A DNA stretch of 64,000 nucleotides from Mucilaginibacter sp. PPCGB 2223 (GCF_001705515.1 NZ_MDJS01000001.1:186001-250000); one strand, 5' to 3'. Positions 49,959 to 58,823 are shown, counted from the first letter of the stretch. Made by a program: numbers and translations. Notes: generated by a model not told the origin, from the sequence alone.

Positions 49959-50092
49959 CAAATAAAGGAACAAGGATCCCTGCACATTTATTCATCTGCG
50001 TATTTGCACATTATTTCCTTCCTATCTCCAAAAAATAAACCGACTTTTGCGCACGGTAAACAAAAGGATTAACTATGTAAACAAAACGGCTT

Positions 50093-51463
50093 ATGGAAGA
50101 AATGGTTGAACAAATTGAACTGTTGCTGGAGCAGAACGATCACGAACAGCTCCGCGAACACCTGAACAACCTCAATATATCGGATGTTGAAGCACTGATA
50201 GACGAACTTCCTGATTACGGCCCGCTGTTTATTGAAACTCTGTCGCCTAACCGGGCGGTAAACGTATTCCGCATCCTTGATTTCCCGAAGCAGGAGCGTA
50301 TCATCAAAAAGCTGTCCGGCGCCAAGATTGCCGAGTTGATCAACCTGCTCCCGCCCGATGACCGTACTGCATTTTTTGCCGAGTTACATGGCGATGCTGT
50401 AAAGGCGCTGATTTTACACTTACCTGCTGCCGATAGGAGAGAAGCTTTGACTTTATTGGGCTACGACGAAGATAGCGTTGGCCGTTTAATGACGCCCGAT
50501 TATATCACAGTTAAAAAGACCTGGAATATGAACCGTGTGCTGGAGCATTTGCGCAAATACGGTAAAAACTCCGAAACCATCGATGTGTTGTATGTGATCG
50601 ACACCAACGGGGTTTTGGTAGATGACATCCGTATACGCGAAGTATTATTGGCCGACCCGGAGACCAAGGTAAGCGAACTGATGGATAACCGGCTTATCGC
50701 GCTCAATGTGAACGACCCGCAGCAGGAAGCGATCAACGTATTCAGGATGAATAACCGCACCGCCTTACCTGTTACCGATGATGAGAACATCCTGCTGGGT
50801 ATCGTTACCGTCGACGATATTTTGTGGATAGCCAACGAAGAATATACCGAGGACATCCAGAAAATAGGTGGTACCGAAGCGCTCGATGAACCTTATATGG
50901 ATATGCCGCTGTTTAAGCTGGTAAAAAAACGTGTAGGCTGGCTGGTCATCCTGTTTTTGGGAGAGATGCTTACCGCTACCGCAATGGGGTTCTTTGAACG
51001 GGAAATGGCCAAAGCCATAGTCTTGGCTTTGTTTGTGCCATTGATCATTTCGAGTGGCGGCAACAGCGGTTCGCAGGCCTCAACGCTCATTATACAGGCC
51101 ATGGCCCTGGGTGAGGTAACTGTAGGCGACTGGTGGCGGGTAATGCGTCGTGAAATCCTTTCGGGGCTGTTATTAGGTTTAACGCTTGGTATCATTGGCT
51201 TCTTCCGCATTTTTGTTTGGACGTTCTTTTCTCACATTTACGGCCCGCACTGGATACTGGTTGGCTTTACTGTTGGTGTGGCATTAATAGGTGTGGTGCT
51301 TTGGGGATCGTTAGCCGGTTCGATGTTGCCGTTGCTGCTCAAAAAATTGGGCGCCGACCCGGCCACATCATCTGCTCCGTTTGTAGCCACTTTAGTGGAT
51401 GTAACCGGCCTTATCATTTATTTTACCATCGCCGTTATCATTATGCAGGGCGTGTTGCTGTAA
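50093..51463 (+). CDS. mgtE: MgtE magnesium transporter
   Basis: 456 residues. MgtE N domain about 1-130 (helical repeats such as VEALIDELPDYGPLFIETL), then a CBS pair about 135-255 (DSVGRLMTPDYITVKK, NRTALPVTDDENILLGIVTVDDIL). Five membrane helices follow from about residue 285, including the conserved LALFVPLIISSGGNSGSQASTLI (about 324-346), in which Asn and Gly residues line the Mg pore. Complete. It has no visible M-box or mgtE leader; regulation is probably allosteric, via the CBS and N domains. Confidence 0.93.
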   Translation: MEEMVEQIELLLEQNDHEQLREHLNNLNISDVEALIDELPDYGPLFIETLSPNRAVNVFRILDFPKQERIIKKLSGAKIAELINLLPPDDRTAFFAELHGDAVKALILHLPAADRREALTLLGYDEDSVGRLMTPDYITVKKTWNMNRVLEHLRKYGKNSETIDVLYVIDTNGVLVDDIRIREVLLADPETKVSELMDNRLIALNVNDPQQEAINVFRMNNRTALPVTDDENILLGIVTVDDILWIANEEYTEDIQKIGGTEALDEPYMDMPLFKLVKKRVGWLVILFLGEMLTATAMGFFEREMAKAIVLALFVPLIISSGGNSGSQASTLIIQAMALGEVTVGDWWRVMRREILSGLLLGLTLGIIGFFRIFVWTFFSHIYGPHWILVGFTVGVALIGVVLWGSLAGSMLPLLLKKLGADPATSSAPFVATLVDVTGLIIYFTIAVIIMQGVLL

Positions 51464-51484
51464 GGTCTAATCATAAAAGTATTA

Positions 51485-51492
51485 TATATTTG
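51485..51492 (+). promoter_or_regulatory. -7 box just before the dGTPase-like gene
   Basis: TATATTTG, a full match, ends 5 bp before the ATG at 51498. The mRNA would have almost no leader. Confidence 0.5.
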
Positions 51493-51497
51493 GCGGT

Positions 51498-52841
51498 ATG
51501 GATTGGTACAAACTGCTTTCGGCAAAACGCTGGGGATACGAGCACAGATATGTAGAGAACCCCGAAGACGCCCGCTCCGAGTTTCAGCGCGATTACGACC
51601 GGATCATCTTCTCATCGCCCTTTCGCCGTCTGCAGAATAAAACACAGGTTTTTCCGCTACCGGGCAGCGTATTTGTACATAACCGCCTTACCCACAGTTT
51701 AGAGGTGGCCAGTGTTGGCCGCTCACTGGGGCGTATCCATTATAACAAGCACCGTAAGCTCGATAAAAACATCGATGATAAATATCCTTTGCTTAGCGAG
51801 ATAGGGGATATCGCAGCTGCGGCTTGTTTGGCGCACGATCTGGGTAACCCCGCGTTCGGGCATTCGGGCGAATCGGCCATATCGCATTATTTTACCGATG
51901 GGGCAGGCAAGGTTTATGAGGACAAGGTAAGTGCACAGCAATGGCGCGACCTTACCAATTTTGAAGGTAATGCCAACGCGTTGCGCATCCTGACGCATTC
52001 ATACAATGGCAAGGGTGCAGGTAGTTTTGCATTGACCTATTCTACTATTGCAGCAATTGCCAAATACCCCTGTTCATCGCTTGCTGGGCACGATAAAAAT
52101 AAAATATACACCAAGAAATACGGCTTTTTTGAATCGGAACAAGCAGGTTTTGAAAAGATAGCTGCCGGATTGGGTATGATCCGGATGCAGCAGGACCCTT
52201 TGATCTATCAGCGGCACCCGCTGGTTTACCTGGTTGAGGCCGCAGATGACATCTGTTATAACATCATCGACCTGGAAGATGCACATCGGCTCAAAATACT
52301 AAGTTACAAAGAGGTTGAGGAATTGCTGTTGCCACTATGCGATGACCCGAAAATGCCGGCCAGGCTGGAAGCTATCGATGATACTGATGCCAAAGTAGGT
52401 TACCTGCGGGCGAGGGCTATCAATACCTTAGTCAAACAATGCTCCGATCTTTTCTTTAAACAGGAAGAAGCTATCCTTGGCGGGAATTTTAATGCTGCGC
52501 TGATCGATCATATTGATGAACCTTTCCGTTCGGTAATGAAGGATATCGCAAAAGTATCCGTAAAAAAGATATACAACTATAGTTCGGTGGTACAGATTGA
52601 AGTTGCCGGTTATAAAATAATGGGCGGTTTACTGGAAGAGTTTATCCCGGCTTATCTGCAAAACAAAAGCGGGTATCATAAAAAGCTGGTAAACTTAATC
52701 CCGAAACAATTTCTAACTAACGGGCAGGATGATTACAGCCGGATACTAACCGTCCTCGATTTCGTATCCGGCATGACCGATCTGTACGCTGTGGAATTGT
52801 TCCGTAAGATCAAAGGTATCTCGTTCCCGTCGATGAGTTGA
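51498..52841 (+). CDS. dgt: Deoxyguanosinetriphosphate triphosphohydrolase-like HD protein
   Basis: 447 residues. HD-superfamily metal residues: NRLTHSLEVASVGRSLG near 57-73 (first His), AACLAHDLGNPAFGHSGE near 112-129 (HD pair), then later Asp in LVEAADDICYNIIDLEDA near 243-260. RRLQNKTQVFPLP near 36-48 is the conserved Arg/Gln substrate loop. The enzyme class cuts dGTP or other dNTPs to nucleoside plus triphosphate. Length and motifs match the bacterial dGTPase-like (type 1/EF) group. It ends directly beside the convergent MarR gene. Confidence 0.88.
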   Translation: MDWYKLLSAKRWGYEHRYVENPEDARSEFQRDYDRIIFSSPFRRLQNKTQVFPLPGSVFVHNRLTHSLEVASVGRSLGRIHYNKHRKLDKNIDDKYPLLSEIGDIAAAACLAHDLGNPAFGHSGESAISHYFTDGAGKVYEDKVSAQQWRDLTNFEGNANALRILTHSYNGKGAGSFALTYSTIAAIAKYPCSSLAGHDKNKIYTKKYGFFESEQAGFEKIAAGLGMIRMQQDPLIYQRHPLVYLVEAADDICYNIIDLEDAHRLKILSYKEVEELLLPLCDDPKMPARLEAIDDTDAKVGYLRARAINTLVKQCSDLFFKQEEAILGGNFNAALIDHIDEPFRSVMKDIAKVSVKKIYNYSSVVQIEVAGYKIMGGLLEEFIPAYLQNKSGYHKKLVNLIPKQFLTNGQDDYSRILTVLDFVSGMTDLYAVELFRKIKGISFPSMS

Positions 52842-53297
52842 TCAGTTCAGCTTCACCTTAGCCTGTTCTTCGTGAAAGTCGATCATCTTTTGCATGGCAT
52901 CCATGGCAATGTTGTAGTTTTTGATGCCCAAAACCTTCATGTACTGGCCTTCCATCTCCATTACCTGGGCCTTGATGTGTGTGCGTAGCTGTTTGCCTTC
53001 GTCTGTCAAAAATATCGTCGATGAGCGGGCGTCGCTGGCGCATTTTTCCGTACGTACCAGCTTTTGCTCTTCCAGATCTTTGATCACCTTGCTGGCGGCC
53101 TGTTTGCTCACATTGAGCTTTGCGGCCAGTTTGCTGTTAGATATGCCCTCATCGCCAATGCTGAAAAGCAGCGGCAGGTGCGAATTATTAAAATCGGCGC
53201 AATCGCCATGGCAAAGCCTGCTGAACAGCCAGTCGTCCGACAGTTTTTTCAGCACATACAGCATCTTGCACAACACCCTCGATTCATCCATTGCCAT
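52842..53297 (-). CDS. MarR-family transcriptional regulator
   Basis: 151 residues. Winged helix about 45-105: SNSKLAAKLNVSKQAASKVIKDLEEQKLV (recognition helix) and DARSSTIFLTDEGKQL (wing). The C-terminal helix mediates dimerisation. The N-terminal helix has CKMLY and the pair CHGDC near 29-33, which could form a redox- or ligand-sensing thiol site. A 28-bp element lying 24-51 bp upstream of its start is repeated before an 88-codon gene 3.2 kb away, so this protein probably controls both. Confidence 0.88.
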   Translation of the reverse strand: MAMDESRVLCKMLYVLKKLSDDWLFSRLCHGDCADFNNSHLPLLFSIGDEGISNSKLAAKLNVSKQAASKVIKDLEEQKLVRTEKCASDARSSTIFLTDEGKQLRTHIKAQVMEMEGQYMKVLGIKNYNIAMDAMQKMIDFHEEQAKVKLN

Positions 53298-53320
53298 AAT
53301 TACTTTGTTAATAGATTATT

Positions 53321-53348
53321 GTTCACTAATATAGTCAACCCGGTTAAC
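53321..53348 (-). promoter_or_regulatory. Putative MarR box upstream of the MarR gene
   Basis: Half-sites GTTCAC and GTCAAC are separated by 7 bp and followed by the palindromic ACCCGGTTAAC segment. 23 of 28 positions match the site at 56562-56589 in the same orientation. Confidence 0.65.
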
Positions 53349-53367
53349 AATTTAAATTAAATAATTG

Positions 53368-55941
53368 TTAAAACTCTATCAATACCCTGGCCCTGATACC
53401 CCATTGGGATGCATCCGGGTGGTCGAGGTAGCTTAAGCGTTTAACTACATCAAGCCTTAACAGTTTAAATATGTTTTCGACACCGGCGCTTGCTTCCATA
53501 TATGGGCCATTAGCGAGCGCATAAGTGGTTGGTACACCATACCTGTTAACCGGGAATTTAAGCAGGGTAGGATCGTTTACCGGGTTGTTCTCGGGACGGA
53601 CGCCGCCCCATAACGATTTAAAGGAGATCACTTCGCGCAGTTTCAGTTCCTTCAGCACCGGCACTTTGTTAAATATAAAGCCGTTAAAATGGTGATCCAC
53701 ATTTACGCTGGCATAATGGTCGCTCACAAACTCCAGGTAGTTCATCATGTTGTACGAATCCAGTTGCAGGGCATAACTCTGGTTAGCATGGCCGATGTTA
53801 AGTAACGGGAAAGGCACCTTGCCGAAAACATAACCTCCTTCGGCATCAACATCGGTAAAGCCTAATTGCGATACATAAAAACGTTTGTAGATGTGGCCGG
53901 TCACGTTTTCGTATTTATAATCGCCTTTTAAAAAGTCTTTGATACCTTGCTGGTAACGCAGGGTAAATACCGGGTACTTATCGGGGATAGGTGTGCGGTA
54001 TATCTTACCCTGATAAAACTTCTCATGCGGCGCATAACGCAGTTCGGCAGATAGCTCGGTGCTTTGCAATGTGTTCACAATATTTTTGCTGGTTACCGGT
54101 GTTTCGATGCCGGTTTGATAAAGCAGTTCGCCGGCAGGGGCCTGGTTCCAGGTTTGCAGTTCAAATTTGTAGGAGAAATGGTTCAGGTACTCATGCACGT
54201 AATCAATCCTGAACACATCATTATAGAGATATTTGTTGTTTTCGCCGCGTTTAAAAGTCATTAAAAAGTTGTCCTCCTGCACAAACTGCGATTCAAGGCC
54301 AGGTATCTTCACATCGTGCTGTACACTGGCGCGCAAATAATTTTGCGGGAACGAATAGATCGATTTGTTATTCAACGAATACGTGCCGCTTAAAAAGTAT
54401 TTAAATTTATCATCCTTAAAACCATAAGCGCCGTAGGTTTCTAAGTAGTAACGCTTGCTCAACTCGGGTGTGGTACGGCCACCTAAACGTAGCCTGAAAC
54501 CCTCAACAGGGTTGTAGTTGTAGAAAGTATTCACCGGCCCCATCTCAAACGGACCGAAGTTTTTGTAACCTGCAATAAACAGGGTCACCAGATCCATCGT
54601 ACGTTTAAACGAAGGTATAGTCTGCAGGCTATCGATGTTCTTATAAACGTTTGCATATTGGGCCTTCAGCGTATCAGGGCGGTTGGCTTTCCAAAATTCG
54701 TCGCCTTTATCGGTAGCGTTAAAGGCAATCATCTGCGCAGGGCCATTATAGGTTTCGGGCATGCGTGGCTGGTTGGCTACAAAGTTGTTCATGATCACCA
54801 CGCGCTCACCATAAATGCCGCCGCCTTTATTCTTGTTCAGGCCGAAATCTATCTTCAAATCGCTTTGGCTCAGACGATACTTCCCGCCATCTGTTTTTTC
54901 GAAAGCCAGGGTGCTCTGCATCTTCCGTACAAAGTTGAGGTTGATGTTTTTGTTTACGCTCAACAGCGCTTTTTGCACGGCGTAGTTACCATCCTGGGTA
55001 ATGTATATCTTACCCTCAAAAAGCATATCGGTAGTGTTGCGTGGGGTGAAGCTCAGCTCGATCAGGTTCGGAACGACATCCTTAATGGTATCGGTAATAA
55101 AAAATTTATAGAATGTCGGTGCCGCATCGGCAATTGGGCTGAGCAATTGGTTGTTGAGTAAATCGATGTTATTGTCATAAATATCGATATCCATGTACAT
55201 CCGGTTAAAATAGGTTTGCAAGCCATCGTTGTCTACAAAGCGCTCATCATATTTAACCTGTTTGTGTGCCTGTATCACCTGTTTTTTGGTAAAGGGCGAC
55301 TTGCGGAAGTAATTGTCCGAAAGTTTCTCCTCCATATAAATAGGCAGCAGGTTTTTGCCGCCTATCGCGTCCGAATCCTGTTCGGAAAACAAAAACTGGT
55401 AGTTCTTGAATATCTTTTTGTTCTTGAATTTTTCCGACAAGTCGCTCAGCGAGATATTGATCCTCTCGTATTGCTGATACTCGGCATAATCGAAGTTCTC
55501 TAACCTGTTCTCGTCCTTATGGGCAATCACCTTACGGATCAGTTCAACAGCCGGGTTGTTACGGTTGGTATACCTGGTTTTTTTGCCCGATTTTACAGCA
55601 ACTTCCTGTAAGATGTGCCTGTCTTCGGCAAGCGTTATGTTCACCGTTTGAGCCTGGCCGGGAATAATGGTTTTCACCACGGTGGTATAGCCGATGAAAG
55701 ATACTTTGATCTTGGTGTAGTTGCCATTGCCCACCAGGTGGTAGTGGCCAGTGTTATCGGCGCTGTTGCCTATTGTCGTCCCGTCGAACACAACAGTTAC
55801 CGCTGGCATGGTCTCGTGGGTACGGGCATCGGTAATTACGCCTTTAACTATGGTTTGCTGTGCCATGGCAACGGATGCCGATAGCACCAGCAGCAGTAAG
55901 GCGATGGTTTTATTAATGATATGAGTAAAGGTAGTTTTCAT
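53368..55941 (-). CDS. DUF5686 outer-membrane protein with carboxypeptidase-like regulatory domain
   Basis: 857 residues. Signal peptide (about 1-27, ending SASVAMAQ), CarboxypepD_reg-type domain about 30-115 (TIVKGVITDARTHETMPAVTVVFDG). The DUF5686 part begins near 120 (NPAVELIRKVIAHKDENRLENFDYAEYQQYERI, read in blocks). Regular aromatic strands and an end VLIEF support an outer-membrane barrel. Length is normal for the family. It is usually found in Bacteroidota; role unknown. It lies upstream of marR on the same strand, but 70 bp away. Confidence 0.87.
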   Translation of the reverse strand: MKTTFTHIINKTIALLLLVLSASVAMAQQTIVKGVITDARTHETMPAVTVVFDGTTIGNSADNTGHYHLVGNGNYTKIKVSFIGYTTVVKTIIPGQAQTVNITLAEDRHILQEVAVKSGKKTRYTNRNNPAVELIRKVIAHKDENRLENFDYAEYQQYERINISLSDLSEKFKNKKIFKNYQFLFSEQDSDAIGGKNLLPIYMEEKLSDNYFRKSPFTKKQVIQAHKQVKYDERFVDNDGLQTYFNRMYMDIDIYDNNIDLLNNQLLSPIADAAPTFYKFFITDTIKDVVPNLIELSFTPRNTTDMLFEGKIYITQDGNYAVQKALLSVNKNINLNFVRKMQSTLAFEKTDGGKYRLSQSDLKIDFGLNKNKGGGIYGERVVIMNNFVANQPRMPETYNGPAQMIAFNATDKGDEFWKANRPDTLKAQYANVYKNIDSLQTIPSFKRTMDLVTLFIAGYKNFGPFEMGPVNTFYNYNPVEGFRLRLGGRTTPELSKRYYLETYGAYGFKDDKFKYFLSGTYSLNNKSIYSFPQNYLRASVQHDVKIPGLESQFVQEDNFLMTFKRGENNKYLYNDVFRIDYVHEYLNHFSYKFELQTWNQAPAGELLYQTGIETPVTSKNIVNTLQSTELSAELRYAPHEKFYQGKIYRTPIPDKYPVFTLRYQQGIKDFLKGDYKYENVTGHIYKRFYVSQLGFTDVDAEGGYVFGKVPFPLLNIGHANQSYALQLDSYNMMNYLEFVSDHYASVNVDHHFNGFIFNKVPVLKELKLREVISFKSLWGGVRPENNPVNDPTLLKFPVNRYGVPTTYALANGPYMEASAGVENIFKLLRLDVVKRLSYLDHPDASQWGIRARVLIEF

Positions 55942-56283
55942 GATTGTTATTATTGTTGAGGTTTCCCTCTGTAAGTTTGTTTGTATTACCTGGTAAACAG
56001 GTGGTTTAATATTGTGCCTTGCTTTTAACTGGTTGATTATTAGTTGTTTGATCGGTTTGTCTAAAATGTTATTGATGATATTTCGCTAATTAACTTTCGG
56101 TATGGCGATAAATCGCGGCCAGGTGCTCCGAGGCTGAAAACGACCGTTCGCTACCAATTCTGTTAATGTTGCTGCTGTGGTTAAAAGTTTTCATCATATT
56201 TTATATAGTAACACGGAATTAGATGTAAACCCTGATCGGCAATTACAAAAAATAAGCTTGCCTGTCGTTTCCTGACTTTTAAA
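55942..56283. other. 342-bp intergenic stretch
   Basis: It contains the leader of the DUF5686 gene, with a short hairpin ACCTG/CAGGT at about 55990-56004. The rest is AT-rich without a reading frame. No full -7 box was found. Confidence 0.5.
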
Positions 56284-56529
56284 TTACTTAATGGTGTTCC
56301 TGGCATATGCCATATATTTGCCGATAGTATCCTTTGCGGCTACAACAAACCCGGTTACACTCAGCAGTAAAAATTCCATCTCAGCTTCCGATAAAACATT
56401 GTCCCTGAAAGCCTGTTGCAATACACCGAAAAGGTAATGCCCCAGCCTGCTCCAATGCAGATCAACGTGGGGTAAATGTTTGCTAACATTAGTAAGTACA
56501 GGTATATAGGTAACTATCGCTTTCATCAT
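56284..56529 (-). CDS. Small protein of unknown function behind a MarR box
   Basis: 81 residues from the ATG at 56529. A longer frame from 56550 begins on the promoter and is rejected. Sequence: MMKAIVTYIPVLTNV, then HLPHVDLHWSRLGHYLFGVLQQAFRDN, then LSEAEMEFLLLSVTGFVVAAKD. Mostly helical, cytoplasmic or peripheral, rich in His and hydrophobics; no domain recognised. Its promoter fits the consensus and encloses the MarR box, so it is likely the main target of the linked MarR protein. Confidence 0.65.
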   Translation of the reverse strand: MMKAIVTYIPVLTNVSKHLPHVDLHWSRLGHYLFGVLQQAFRDNVLSEAEMEFLLLSVTGFVVAAKDTIGKYMAYARNTIK

Positions 56530-56547
56530 CTTCTTGAAATAACAATG

Positions 56548-56589
56548 CAAAGGTAAACCAAGTTGACTAATTTCGTCAACCTGGTTTAC
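56548..56589 (-). promoter_or_regulatory. Promoter with MarR box for the small protein gene
   Basis: Minus strand: TTG (56579-56577), 21 bp, TACCTTTG (56555-56548). The box GTTGAC-N7-GTCAAC plus CTGGTTTAC (56562-56589) covers the spacer and the -33 element. A wider inverted repeat, GTAAACCAAGTTGAC / GTCAACCTGGTTTAC (56553-56589), has a single mismatch. Confidence 0.75.
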
Positions 56590-56672
56590 TATAATTTACT
56601 ACTTTTACCTGCCTGTGACAGAGCGGTCATATTTTTAAGCAAAATTTGTTGACAAGCACATCAAGCTATCAT

Positions 56673-57053
56673 ATGAAACTAAATTTGAATCAGATCACCA
56701 TATCCGTCAGCAATGTTGAGCGGTCTATTGCATTTTACGAGCAGTTTGGCCTTAAACTGATTGTCAAGGCCTTGCCTCACTATGCCAGGTTTGAATGTTT
56801 GAGTGGTGATTCAACTTTCTCACTGCATTATAGTAATGACAGGGTTGATGGAGCGACATGGATCTATTTCGAGACCGAGACCCTGGATGAAGATGCAAGT
56901 GCACTTATGGAGAAAGGAGTAGTTTTTGAAACCGGGCCGACCGACCAGGAATGGCTATGGCGCGAGGCAAGGCTTAAAGACCCCGACGGCAACCAGCTTA
57001 TTTTATATTATGCAGGTAAAAACAGAAAAGACCCGCCATGGAAAGTAAAGTAA
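56673..57053 (+). CDS. VOC (glyoxalase/bleomycin-resistance) family protein
   Basis: 126 residues from the ATG at 56673. The track's earlier TTG adds nine residues that disrupt the first strand. LNQITISVSNVERSIAFYEQFGLKLI (about 5-30) is the first beta-alpha-beta unit, and EARLKDPDGNQLILYYAGKN near 95-114 is the second, as expected for a single VOC domain. It probably binds a metal and a small hydrophobic compound, but no function is fixed. It is divergent from the small MarR-box gene, so the same repressor could control it. Confidence 0.85.
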   Translation: MKLNLNQITISVSNVERSIAFYEQFGLKLIVKALPHYARFECLSGDSTFSLHYSNDRVDGATWIYFETETLDEDASALMEKGVVFETGPTDQEWLWREARLKDPDGNQLILYYAGKNRKDPPWKVK

Positions 57054-57098
57054 ACCATATACCGGCGGATAAGGTTCAGATTCACCGGTATATGGTTT
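57052..57098. terminator. Bidirectional hairpin between VOC gene and the next
   Basis: AAACCATATACCGG / CCGGTATATGGTTT, 14 perfect base pairs with a 19-nt loop. The left arm begins inside the VOC stop codon, and the hairpin lies 8 bp from the convergent gene's stop. Confidence 0.7.
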
Positions 57099-57105
57099 AA
57101 CCAGA

Positions 57106-58065
57106 TCAACGAGCCCTGATCAGGGTATTTACAGTAATATGTGGCCATACTATTGGCAGTGATAACCCGGCAGGCGGAAACACCAGGTTGATGGTTTGGG
57201 TGTATTGCAGCAGCTCTTTTTCTGTTCCGCCTTCTATCTCTTCGACCCAAAATATTGCTTTCATCGAAGTCGCGCTTACATTATTAGAGATGAATGGGAT
57301 ATTAAGAATCCCACCGTCGGTATTCGCGGCGCGTGTATCCATTTCGAAAGTCGTCATGCTGGTGATTTTACCTGCAGGGCCTACCACGCTCTCGAGGGTT
57401 GATGTAAGGAAGGTGTTAGGGTTTACCTGGTTAAAAATACCCGGGAACTGTGAGTTGGGAGTGATTTGCTGTACATAATCTAACAGGGACACATGCGAAC
57501 CATCAAGATTGGTTGGGATGGCCGACGCCGCCGGGATAAAACCGGTACCGGGGTTATCTTGCCCTGATGACGCGCCCAGGGCCAGTAATGCATTGCCGTG
57601 CGGTATGGTAGCCAGCCGGGCAATGTTGTAACCGCCGTTGGGGGTGCCTAAAAGTAATATCAGCCCGGTTTCGGCGTGGATAGGAGTGCCGGCAATAAAG
57701 CCCCGGGTCGAACTAAACGCATCTGCCGGGCAGGCGCTGATAATTTCCTGCTCGTACATTAAGCCATAGATGTTTTGATCTATCTGGTTTCCGTCGATCA
57801 CCGGTCCGCGGTTACCCGCCTGTATCACAGCCGGCGAAAAGGTGAGGTTCTCGGTGTAAGGTATCACCTCGTAGGTGAAATCGGGCACGCCCGGGCCCGG
57901 TACCGAAATCACGTTCCAGCCACTGGCAATAAGGCCTTGATTTTTCGGAACAAGTCCCTGCCATTTTCCAATCAGTTTTCTTAACGGACCGATGTCCACA
58001 CTTTTTGCTTCGGCCGGAGTAAGTATCCGGGCCCCGGTTAAGGGGTGGTTTAATTTTTGAGTCAT
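57106..58065 (-). CDS. Unknown protein, possibly a heme-binding (nitrobindin/FMP-like) beta-barrel
   Basis: 319 residues, no signal peptide. IGPLRKLIGKWQGLVPKNQGLIASGWNVISVPG near 25-57 recalls the lipocalin-like opening of nitrobindin-type proteins. YEVIPYTENLTFSP, and ARLATIPHGNALLALGASS near 149-167 match a recalled heme-binding family pattern seen in cyanobacterial and proteobacterial proteins. No heme ligand can be fixed by eye, so this is a weak assignment. Monocistronic. Confidence 0.5.
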   Translation of the reverse strand: MTQKLNHPLTGARILTPAEAKSVDIGPLRKLIGKWQGLVPKNQGLIASGWNVISVPGPGVPDFTYEVIPYTENLTFSPAVIQAGNRGPVIDGNQIDQNIYGLMYEQEIISACPADAFSSTRGFIAGTPIHAETGLILLLGTPNGGYNIARLATIPHGNALLALGASSGQDNPGTGFIPAASAIPTNLDGSHVSLLDYVQQITPNSQFPGIFNQVNPNTFLTSTLESVVGPAGKITSMTTFEMDTRAANTDGGILNIPFISNNVSATSMKAIFWVEEIEGGTEKELLQYTQTINLVFPPAGLSLPIVWPHITVNTLIRAR

Positions 58066-58406
58066 GATAATTTGAGTTTTAGGTTGCAGTATTTTTTAGA
58101 TATAGCCAAAATAAATATATTTATTTACAAATGAAATAAATACCATGTTATGCTAATCTTAAATAACAATAATGAATGTTGTTGGATTGTTAATTAATTA
58201 TGAATGATTGAGATGGCTCATGCTTGAGTAGCTAAAACGCCTGTTGGACAGGATATTAAATATTATTGGATGTGGCAATATCTCAAATAGATCCGAATAT
58301 GAAAGTTATTAGATTTATTGGGATATTCTTGTTAGTGCAAATCAGTTTGTTGCAGCCAAAACAAAAAAAGCCCCGACTTTCGTCAGAGCTCTTTGTTTTT
58401 CCGGTG
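58066..58406. other. 341-bp AT-rich intergenic stretch before tRNA-Pro
   Basis: It has the leader of the 57106 gene and a low-complexity AT region. No gene is supported; a plus-strand frame running from 58266 reads through the antisense of the tRNA and is spurious. Confidence 0.6.
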
Positions 58407-58480
58407 TCGGGATGGCAGGATTCGAACCTGCGGCCTCCACATCCCAAATGTGGCGCGATACCGGGCTACGCTACATCCCG
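58407..58480 (-). tRNA. tRNA-Pro (anticodon TGG)
   Basis: Minus strand, 74 nt. Acceptor CGGGATG/CATCCCG, anticodon stem CCACA/TGTGG with loop TTTGGGA (anticodon TGG), T arm GCAGGTTCGAATCCTGC. No CCA is encoded; the bases after discriminator A are CA. Confidence 0.95.
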
Positions 58481-58631
58481 TTTGGGGTTGCAAAAGTAGT
58501 GATAAAAACTGCTTTTGCAACATAAAAATAAAAAAATATCGCTTTAAAAATCCTGCTTATGATAATTGAATTGATTTACAGTGGGTTATTTTGTTTGAAA
58601 AGTTTAAGCCTGGCGTCAGGCTTTTGCATTA

Positions 58632-58823
58632 TCAACCCTGACCGGGTTTTTTATTAATGCGGTTCCATTCGTTCAGGTTGATCAGGGTTCCGGTAACAAC
58701 ATTGTCGCATTCTTCGTTCGGGCACATTACCGAAAACATATTTCTTAGTTGAGTTACTACGGGACGGGCGCCGCACTTTATGCAGTTTTCGCAATATACG
58801 TTAGGTTGGATAACAAAAGCCAT
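58632..58823 (-). CDS. Small zinc-ribbon-like protein
   Basis: 63 residues. Paired cysteines in YCENCIKCGARP (about 11-22) and VMCPNEECDN (about 32-41) give a probable four-Cys zinc ribbon, with one extra Cys. The remainder (VVTGTLINLNEWNRINK) could be a short strand and helix. Unknown function; possible nucleic-acid or protein contact. It lies between tRNA-Pro and the BatA operon, both on their own promoters. Confidence 0.6.
   Translation of the reverse strand: MAFVIQPNVYCENCIKCGARPVVTQLRNMFSVMCPNEECDNVVTGTLINLNEWNRINKKPGQG

Larger units (their letters stand above)
49589..50092. other. 504-bp intergenic stretch made of repeats
   Basis: It holds several AATGATTGAAT/ATTGATT tracts, two copies of the G-run element (49698-49724, 49932-49958), a perfect 20-bp palindrome (49790-49809), and a GC-rich segment between them. 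The final 90 bp lead to mgtE and show no strong promoter. The overlapping minus-strand frames encode only repeat-derived peptides. Confidence 0.75.

Noticed and set aside
49578..49995. Two overlapping minus-strand frames of 135 and 102 codons
   Set aside because: They translate repeats only (for example PACRQAG from the palindrome and QGGNCKKF from the G-run element) and have no conserved-looking body.
55990..56004. ACCTGGTAAACAGGT hairpin as a third MarR box
   Set aside because: It shares only ACCTGGT with the two convincing sites and lacks the GTTnAC-N7-GTCAAC core.
58266..58499. 77-codon plus-strand frame with GWQDSNLRPPHPKCGAIPGYATS
   Set aside because: This is the antisense of tRNA-Pro, a well-known source of false proteins; the peptide is simply the tRNA read backwards.
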